DNA of 10,993 nucleotides from Bacillota bacterium (GTDB lineage Bacteria > Bacillota > Clostridia > UBA1381): contig JAJQAT010000025.1 in NCBI GenBank assembly GCA_021203665.1, positions 1 to 10,993 of the forward strand. Direction: 5' to 3'. The notes under the pieces are model-generated. The model was not told where the DNA came from. It did not search any database and worked only from the letters and a program-made list of their open reading frames with translations. The translations under genes and the position numbers were made by a program. The first letter of the stretch is position 1. Each line of letters begins with the position of its first letter. Below are positions 6,848-10,993 of the stretch, in pieces.

Positions 6848-6883
6848 TATATTGTGTCAAGAAAAATTTTTTGACACAATATA
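6848..6883. repeat. Perfect 13-base inverted repeat
   Basis: TATATTGTGTCAA (6848-6860) and TTGACACAATATA (6871-6883) are exact reverse complements separated by 10 bases (GAAAAATTTT), which are themselves largely self-complementary. The stem is AT-rich and lacks a clean T-tail beyond the arm, so it is not a typical terminator, although it may act as a weak bidirectional one. Each arm carries TTGACA on its outgoing strand, but no good -10 follows at the proper distance on either side. An operator or protein-binding palindrome is an alternative. Confidence 0.6.
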
Positions 6884-6913
6884 CCGATATAAGCCATGAT
6901 TAAATCCATACAG

Positions 6914-6936
6914 AAAAGCGGACATATTTTGTCCGC
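6914..6936 (-). terminator. Rho-independent terminator of the par-serS operon
   Basis: On the minus strand, 16 bases after the serS stop codon, GCGGACA (plus 6930-6936) pairs with TGTCCGC (plus 6918-6924) across a five-base loop and is followed by TTTT (6914-6917). The T-run is short, but the stem is GC-rich and well placed. Confidence 0.7.
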
Positions 6937-6952
6937 AAAATCCGACCGGATA

Positions 6953-8224
6953 TTATTTTGAAATCGTATCCGTACCCATATAAGGAACAAGTGCCTCGGG
7001 GACGGTTACGCTTCCGTCGGCATTTTGATAATTTTCCAAAATAGCCGCTACCGTTCTTCCTACAGCAAGTCCCGAACCGTTAAGAGTATGCACGAATTTA
7101 GCCTTATCCTTGGGATTATCCTTGTATCTGATATTCGCGCGTCTCGCCTGATAGTCCTCAAAATTTGAGCAGGACGAAATTTCAACATATCTGCCGTAGC
7201 TCGGCATCCATACCTCAATATCATATGTCTTTGCCGAAGAGAAGCCGAGGTCGCCGGTGGAAAGGCATACAACCCTGTATGGAATATTGAGTATCTGCAA
7301 AAGCTTTTCGGCATCGTTTGTCAGCTTTTCAAGCTCGTCATAGCTGTTTTCCGGCTTGACAAACTTAACAAGCTCGACCTTGTTGAATTGGTGCTGTCTG
7401 ATAAGACCTCTCGTGTCGCGTCCGGCACTGCCCGCCTCCGCTCTGAAGCAAGCCGAATATGCCGTGTACTTAATCGGAAGATTGTTTCCGTCAAGAATTT
7501 CGTCGCGGTGAAGATTGGTTACGGGAACCTCAGCCGTCGGTATAAGGAAAAATCCGTTGTTTGCAACCTTGAAAGCGTCCTCCTCGAATTTAGGAAGCTG
7601 ACCCGTGCCCGTCATGGACGCTCTGTTTACCATATACGGCGGGAATATTTCGGTATATCCGGATTCCTCCGTATGAGTATTTAAAAAGAACTGAATAACC
7701 GATCTTTCAAGTCTTGAGCCAAGACCCTTATAAACCGTGAAACGCGTTCCGGCTATCTTTGTGCCTCTTTCAAAATCGAGAATGTCGAGATTTGTGCCGA
7801 TGTCCCAATGAGCCTTAGGCTCAAAGTCAAATTTTCTCGGCTCGCTGAATTTTCTTATTTCGACATTTTCACTGTCGTCCGCGCCCACGGGAACCTCGCT
7901 GTTCGGTATATTCGGAATTTTGAGCATAAAATTGCGAAGCTGCTCGTCAATATCCCTTACCCTTTCATCATCGGCTTTGATTTCGTTGCTGAGCTCCTTC
8001 ATTTCGGCAAAAATGCTGTCCGTATTTTCTCCCGCCTTTTTCATCTGTGGAATTTTTTTACTGATTTCATTTTGCTTTGCCTTTTTCTGCTCAACGTCTG
8101 TAAGAAGCGCGCGTCTTTGCCTGTCAAGCTCGATTGCCGGCTCTATGTCAAGCGGGTTGTTGCGGTTTTTGAGAGCCTCCTTTATGCGTTCGGGTTCCTG
8201 TCTTAAAATTTTGATGTCTAACAT
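6953..8224 (-). CDS. serS: Seryl-tRNA synthetase
   Basis: This class II aminoacyl-tRNA synthetase charges tRNA-Ser (and tRNA-Sec where present) with serine in the cytoplasm. The 423 residues match the usual bacterial length. The N-terminus MLDIKILRQEPE leads into the long antiparallel coiled-coil arm (about 30-100) that grips the tRNA extra arm. Motif 2 is intact from residue 260 (FRAEAGSAGRDTRGLIRQHQ), and motif 3 from 381 (LNGSGLAVGRTVAAILEN). TAEVPVTN, a serine-binding region, is also present. The ATG at 8222-8224 is preceded by AAAGGA and lies 21 bases after the coiled-coil gene, so serS is the last gene of the parA operon. No T-box leader precedes it, which fits expression from the distant par promoter. 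Confidence 0.98.
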   Translation of the reverse strand: MLDIKILRQEPERIKEALKNRNNPLDIEPAIELDRQRRALLTDVEQKKAKQNEISKKIPQMKKAGENTDSIFAEMKELSNEIKADDERVRDIDEQLRNFMLKIPNIPNSEVPVGADDSENVEIRKFSEPRKFDFEPKAHWDIGTNLDILDFERGTKIAGTRFTVYKGLGSRLERSVIQFFLNTHTEESGYTEIFPPYMVNRASMTGTGQLPKFEEDAFKVANNGFFLIPTAEVPVTNLHRDEILDGNNLPIKYTAYSACFRAEAGSAGRDTRGLIRQHQFNKVELVKFVKPENSYDELEKLTNDAEKLLQILNIPYRVVCLSTGDLGFSSAKTYDIEVWMPSYGRYVEISSCSNFEDYQARRANIRYKDNPKDKAKFVHTLNGSGLAVGRTVAAILENYQNADGSVTVPEALVPYMGTDTISK

Positions 8225-8245
8225 TTTTATTTCGTCCTTTCTTTC

Positions 8246-8689
8246 TTATTGCAGATTGTTTATTATATTATCGTAAATTATTTGCTGGTCAACGCTTAGG
8301 GTATCATAATCGATTGTACTCAAAATCTCAAGCGCCTTTTCGCCGTTTCCGAGGGAGTAATATCCGTTGGCACTCAAAAGCAAATCGTTTACCGCCTGCT
8401 TTTGAACAAGCTCGGCGTTTTCGGCTTGAAGCTGCTCGTTTTCAGCCTTTATCGTATTGTTTTCCTCAAGCAGATTTTTGTTTTCCTCACTTAAAACAGC
8501 CGCTTTTTCGGTTATGCCGGACGGCGCCTGCTCGGTGCTTTCCTCGGTGACGGGCTGACTTTTTTGCAGGTTTGTCTGTCCGAAAAACGACAGTATGATG
8601 AGCAGCACCGCCACAATAAATATAAGCGCGGTATATACAAACAGTGATTTGTTATCGTTTTTATCGTTCTTATCATTCTTATTAGCCAT
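8246..8689 (-). CDS. Membrane-anchored coiled-coil protein with a TPR-like tail, function unknown
   Basis: A 147-residue protein I do not recognise. It starts with a hydrophilic KND triplet repeat (4-12), followed by one membrane segment (about 16-36), a Glu/Ser/Thr/Pro-rich linker (about 44-60), and a strictly periodic coiled coil: Leu66, Leu73, Ile80, Leu87 and Leu94 are exactly seven residues apart, and Glu-Asn recurs at 69-70, 76-77, 83-84 and 90-91. The tail (about 99-147) contains NGYYSLGNGEKALEIL, which looks like one TPR helix pair. The Lys-rich N-terminus suggests it faces the cytoplasm with the coiled coil outside. The ATG overlaps the last 8 bases of the DUF4446 gene (ATGGCTAA), so translation is probably coupled. 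Position in the par operon hints at an envelope or chromosome-organisation role, but that is inference. Confidence 0.85.
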   Translation of the reverse strand: MANKNDKNDKNDNKSLFVYTALIFIVAVLLIILSFFGQTNLQKSQPVTEESTEQAPSGITEKAAVLSEENKNLLEENNTIKAENEQLQAENAELVQKQAVNDLLLSANGYYSLGNGEKALEILSTIDYDTLSVDQQIIYDNIINNLQ

Positions 8690-9182
8690 TGTTATCCGCC
8701 TTCTTCAGTTTATTTTTCGCCTCGCTGAGAGCCGTTTTTTCCTCTTCTAAAAGCTTTATCGGCGTTTCTCCTCCGATTATCTCGCGCACATAGGTGTTGC
8801 ATGAATTATGACCGTAAATAGAGGTGAATATTATGCCGTCGTTATTGTTATTGAGAATCGCGAGAGCAAAGCTCAGCTTGCCCTTTACATCGTCGAACGC
8901 GTCAAAATTAACGATGCCTATTTTTTTAAGGGATATATTAGAGTCGTTTTCACAGTTCGCCAAGCGCGACTGGAGAACGGCGTCCGACGCATCATTTACA
9001 GTTTTTGACAAATCATCGACCTTGTCATAATAATCCTTTAATGCTCCGATAATGTCGCCGTCATCGGAATAATCCATAATTGTGCTGATTTTTGACGAGT
9101 TTACCGCGTTTAATATAAAGCAGATTACTATCAAAATCAGCATTATAGCGAGAGCTATAAAAAGTAAATTACTGTTGTCCAT
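8682..9182 (-). CDS. DUF4446 family membrane protein
   Basis: A 166-residue protein with one N-terminal membrane segment (about 6-24), a short helical region (about 28-75) with a DDLSKTVND stretch, and a C-terminal domain (about 85-155) matching DUF4446 as I know it: KKIGIVNFDAF (86-96), KGKLSFALAILN (100-111), NDGIIFTSIYG (114-124), then GGETPIKLLEEEKTAL. The family has no established biochemical role, and its members frequently follow parB in Clostridia. Here the ATG starts 2 bases after the parB stop, with GGAGA inside the parB tail, and its stop overlaps the next gene. The membrane anchor and fixed position behind parB suggest a link to nucleoid segregation at the membrane, which is inference only. 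Two family positions look altered: NF at 92-93 where relatives usually have RY. Confidence 0.88.
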   Translation of the reverse strand: MDNSNLLFIALAIMLILIVICFILNAVNSSKISTIMDYSDDGDIIGALKDYYDKVDDLSKTVNDASDAVLQSRLANCENDSNISLKKIGIVNFDAFDDVKGKLSFALAILNNNNDGIIFTSIYGHNSCNTYVREIIGGETPIKLLEEEKTALSEAKNKLKKADNNG

Positions 9183-9184
9183 TC

Positions 9185-10069
9185 TTATTCTCCTTTTATC
9201 CTAAAAAATTCCAAAATTCGTTCCAAATCATCGTTTCCGTAGTATTCAATCTCGATTTTTCCCTTTTTCGGTCCGTGATTAATTCTGACCTTTGTACCCA
9301 TTGCGGACGAAAGCTTGTTTTGCAGACCTTCTATTTCAATATCATACGCTGTTTTTTCCTTTTGCTTTTTGGGCGGAGCTTTGCGCTGAAGCTGTTTTGC
9401 CAACGCCTCCGCCTGGCGGACATTGAGATTATCGTCAACAATGCGCTTTGCAAGAGCGGCGCGCATTTCGGCATTGTCAAGCGAAAGCACCGCGCGGGCG
9501 TGTCCGCTTGAAAGAGAGCCGTTTATAACAAGCTTTTTAATATCGTCCTCAAGAGAAAGGAGCCTCAGCGAGTTTGCTACCGCGCTGCGGCTTTTACCGA
9601 CGCGCCGGCTTATAAGCTCCTGCGTAAGATTAAATTCCTCCATAAGAAGATTATATCCAACCGCCTCTTCAATCGGATTTAAGTTTTCGCGCTGTAGATT
9701 TTCAATAAGAGCGATTTCCGCGACCTGCTCATCGTTATATGTACGCACGACAGCGGGAATTTCCTTTAAGCCTGCTTTTTTAGCCGCCCGCCAGCGTCTT
9801 TCTCCCGCCACTATTTTATACATACCGTTTTCGGATGGAGTTATTATAATAGGCTGTATCAAGCCGTTTTCCTTTATCGAATCGGCGAGAGCGGCTATTT
9901 TTTCCTCGTCGAAATTGCGGCGCGGCTGTTTTTTGTTTGGCTCAATCAGCGATAAACGGATATTTGTAATATCTCCCTCTTTTGAGTAATTCATATCGGA
10001 GGAAACCTCTTCAATATCATCGCCGCTGAAAAGAGAATCAAGACCTTTACCCAATCCTTTTTTTGGCAT
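9185..10069 (-). CDS. parB: Chromosome-partitioning protein ParB (Spo0J)
   Basis: ParB binds parS, loads as a CTP-dependent sliding clamp, spreads over neighbouring DNA, recruits condensin and stimulates ParA ATPase. The 294 residues follow the family order. The N-terminal GLGKGLDSLF (5-14) is the ParA-stimulating motif. The CTP-binding N-domain has QPRRNF (48-53), GERRWRAA (89-96) and ENLQREN (123-129). The helix-turn-helix spans about 149-171 (TQELISRRVGKSRSAVANSL), and a C-terminal dimerisation segment ends the protein after a Lys/Pro-rich linker (about 228-240). No catalytic or binding motif appears lost. It lies 19 bases after parA and is followed 2 bases later by the DUF4446 gene. Two parS sites upstream of parA are its expected targets. 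Confidence 0.97.
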   Translation of the reverse strand: MPKKGLGKGLDSLFSGDDIEEVSSDMNYSKEGDITNIRLSLIEPNKKQPRRNFDEEKIAALADSIKENGLIQPIIITPSENGMYKIVAGERRWRAAKKAGLKEIPAVVRTYNDEQVAEIALIENLQRENLNPIEEAVGYNLLMEEFNLTQELISRRVGKSRSAVANSLRLLSLEDDIKKLVINGSLSSGHARAVLSLDNAEMRAALAKRIVDDNLNVRQAEALAKQLQRKAPPKKQKEKTAYDIEIEGLQNKLSSAMGTKVRINHGPKKGKIEIEYYGNDDLERILEFFRIKGE

Positions 10070-10088
10070 ATACTCACTCCTTTACGTT

Positions 10089-10850
10089 TTAATTCTTTCT
10101 TATTACTTCCTTAGCCAGAGCCATATACGCGTCCGCACCCTTGGAGGTTCTGTCGTAATTAATTATAGGCTCTCCGAATGACGGCGATTCGCTCAGTCTT
10201 ACATTTCTCGGAATTACGGTTTTGTAAACCTTTTCGGGGAAATATTTTTTAACCTCGTCAAGAACCTGTATTGAAAGGTTTGTTCTGCCGTCGTACATTG
10301 TTCCGAGTACGCCCTCTATTTCTATACTCGGGTTAAGCTTTTTCTTGATGGTTTTTATTGTTGTTATAAGCTGGCTAAGACCCTCGAGAGCGTAGTATTC
10401 GCATTGAATAGGTATCAAAACCGAGTCCGATGCGGTTAATATATTTATGGTAATCATTCCGAGCGCCGGCGGCGAGTCTATTATGATAAAATCAAAGTCG
10501 TTTTTTACCGCGTCAACGGCTTTTTTCAGAAAAAATTCGCGCTTATTCTCGTAAGCAAGCTCTATTTCAGCCGCGGACAGGTCGGAGGACGACGGAATTA
10601 TGTATAAATTATTGTATTTTGTTTTAATAACGGCGTCCTTTGTCTTTGAGCTGTCAACAAGGCAATTATATATGGATAAGGAATAGGCATTTTTTTCGAT
10701 TCCCAATCCGCTTGTGGAATTACCCTGCGGGTCGCAGTCTATGAGAAGTGTTTTTTTACCCTCATATGCAAGGCAGGACGATAAATTAACGGAGGTGGTT
10801 GTTTTGCCCACTCCGCCCTTTTGATTTGTTATTGCAATTACTTTTGTCAT
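10089..10850 (-). CDS. parA: Chromosome-partitioning ATPase ParA (Soj)
   Basis: ParA/Soj is a Walker-type ATPase that forms DNA-bound ATP dimers, drives origin segregation with ParB and, in B. subtilis, modulates DnaA at the origin. The 253 residues match the chromosomal (Soj) size without the N-terminal DNA-binding extension of plasmid type Ia ParA. It has the deviant Walker A KGGVGKTT (11-18) with signature Lys11 and Lys16, Walker A' LLIDCDPQGN (35-44), and Walker B FIIIDSPP (121-128), followed by ALGMITINILTASD and PIQCEYYALEGL typical of Soj. The ATG at 10848-10850 has GGAG (plus 10858-10861) seven bases upstream. It is the first gene of the operon, directly downstream of a promoter that touches a parS site, so ParB or ParA feedback is plausible. 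Confidence 0.97.
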   Translation of the reverse strand: MTKVIAITNQKGGVGKTTTSVNLSSCLAYEGKKTLLIDCDPQGNSTSGLGIEKNAYSLSIYNCLVDSSKTKDAVIKTKYNNLYIIPSSSDLSAAEIELAYENKREFFLKKAVDAVKNDFDFIIIDSPPALGMITINILTASDSVLIPIQCEYYALEGLSQLITTIKTIKKKLNPSIEIEGVLGTMYDGRTNLSIQVLDEVKKYFPEKVYKTVIPRNVRLSESPSFGEPIINYDRTSKGADAYMALAKEVIRKN

Positions 10851-10864
10851 TTATATTCTCCATT

Positions 10865-10879
10865 CGCCGCTTTGCGGCG
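10865..10879 (-). promoter_or_regulatory. 5' UTR hairpin next to the parA ribosome site
   Basis: CGCCGC (10865-10870) pairs with GCGGCG (10874-10879) over a three-base loop, only three bases upstream of the parA GGAG site in the transcript leader. Such a stable stem could set translation or message stability. No T-run follows, so it is not a terminator. Confidence 0.4.
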
Positions 10880-10901
10880 GCACTAAAGTATTCACCTATT
10901 T

Positions 10902-10929
10902 ATTATACCATAAATCTTTCATTTGTAAA
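10902..10929 (-). promoter_or_regulatory. Sigma-A type promoter of the parA-parB-serS operon
   Basis: On the minus strand TTTACA (plus 10924-10929) and TATAAT (plus 10902-10907) are separated by 16 bases. The -35 differs from consensus at one base and the -10 is perfect. The start site should be near 10895, giving a leader of about 45 bases. The -35 box directly abuts the parS site at 10930-10945. Confidence 0.75.
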
Positions 10930-10945
10930 TGTTTCATGTGAAACA
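10930..10945. promoter_or_regulatory. parS site 1 (ParB binding)
   Basis: TGTTTCATGTGAAACA matches the Firmicutes parS consensus TGTTTCACGTGAAACA at 15 of 16 positions, the difference being one central base. It touches the parA -35 box, so ParB bound here would lie against RNA polymerase. Confidence 0.92.
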
Positions 10946-10970
10946 TTTTTAAAATTTAACAAGAATGTAA

Positions 10971-10986
10971 TGTTTCACGTGAAACA
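10971..10986. promoter_or_regulatory. parS site 2 (ParB binding), perfect
   Basis: TGTTTCACGTGAAACA is the exact 16-base parS palindrome. Its centre is 41 bases from that of site 1, close to four helical turns, so ParB dimers would sit on the same face of the DNA. Further sites may follow beyond the window end. Confidence 0.97.
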
Positions 10987-10993
10987 TATGTAT

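Larger units (their letters stand above)
6453..6952. other. 500-base gene-free spacer with DnaA boxes and palindromes
   Basis: No credible gene lies between trmK and serS. The spacer contains, from the serS side, a terminator (6914-6936), a perfect 13-base inverted repeat (6848-6883), a run of DnaA-box-like 9-mers (6588-6805), AT-rich segments (about 6600-6700 and 6781-6870) and a 12-base palindrome (6558-6569). A weak AT-hairpin with T-run sits near 6657-6687. The trmK promoter must lie here unless serS transcripts read through, but no clear -35/-10 pair stands out. Confidence 0.7.

Noticed and set aside
9423..9989. Long plus-strand open frame of 188 codons
   Set aside because: It is antisense to parB, Ser/Arg-rich and low in complexity, as expected for a mirror frame of a real gene.

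Overview
The window is low-GC, Gram-positive bacterial chromosome, most likely from an anaerobe of class Clostridia. The support is: strong AAAGGA/GGAGG ribosome binding sites, heavy use of ATA isoleucine codons, a type A RNase P RNA (Bacilli usually carry type B), a soj/spo0J pair with canonical Firmicutes parS sites, and a DUF4446 gene directly behind parB, an arrangement I associate with Clostridia. No mobile element, phage gene or CRISPR array is visible, and the genes look like core chromosomal genes. I cannot name the species.

Left part, plus strand (about 45-4536): a sigma-A type promoter drives a three-gene operon with 2-3 base gaps. It encodes a Ppx/GppA-family protein whose C-terminal HD-like motifs have lost their histidines, polyphosphate kinase 1, and a FabG-like short-chain dehydrogenase that resembles the YmfI (EF-P modification) subgroup. 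The operon ends in a hairpin terminator, followed by more hairpins.

Middle, minus strand (about 4628-6452): trmK (tRNA A22 methyltransferase) and a Nif3/DUF34 gene overlap by 14 bases. The RNase P RNA gene rnpB follows, driven by a perfect consensus promoter (TTGACA-17-TATAAT) whose -35 box contains the Nif3 stop codon. The plus-strand operon and rnpB converge on a hairpin-rich spacer.

A 500-base gene-free spacer (6453-6952) holds the serS terminator, a perfect 13-base inverted repeat, palindromic elements and a cluster of about seven DnaA-box-like 9-mers, one of them perfect.

Right part, minus strand (6953-10986): two parS sites, a promoter touching one of them, then parA-parB-DUF4446-(membrane-anchored coiled-coil protein)-serS as one tight operon. 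This is a chromosome-segregation locus of the kind found near oriC in Firmicutes. By gene orientation oriC would be expected to the right of the window, so the DnaA-box cluster downstream of serS is either a secondary DnaA-binding site or an unusual origin. No wholly new system is evident. The best leads are the DnaA-box spacer, the parS/promoter arrangement, the degenerate Ppx-like protein and the heptad-repeat membrane protein.
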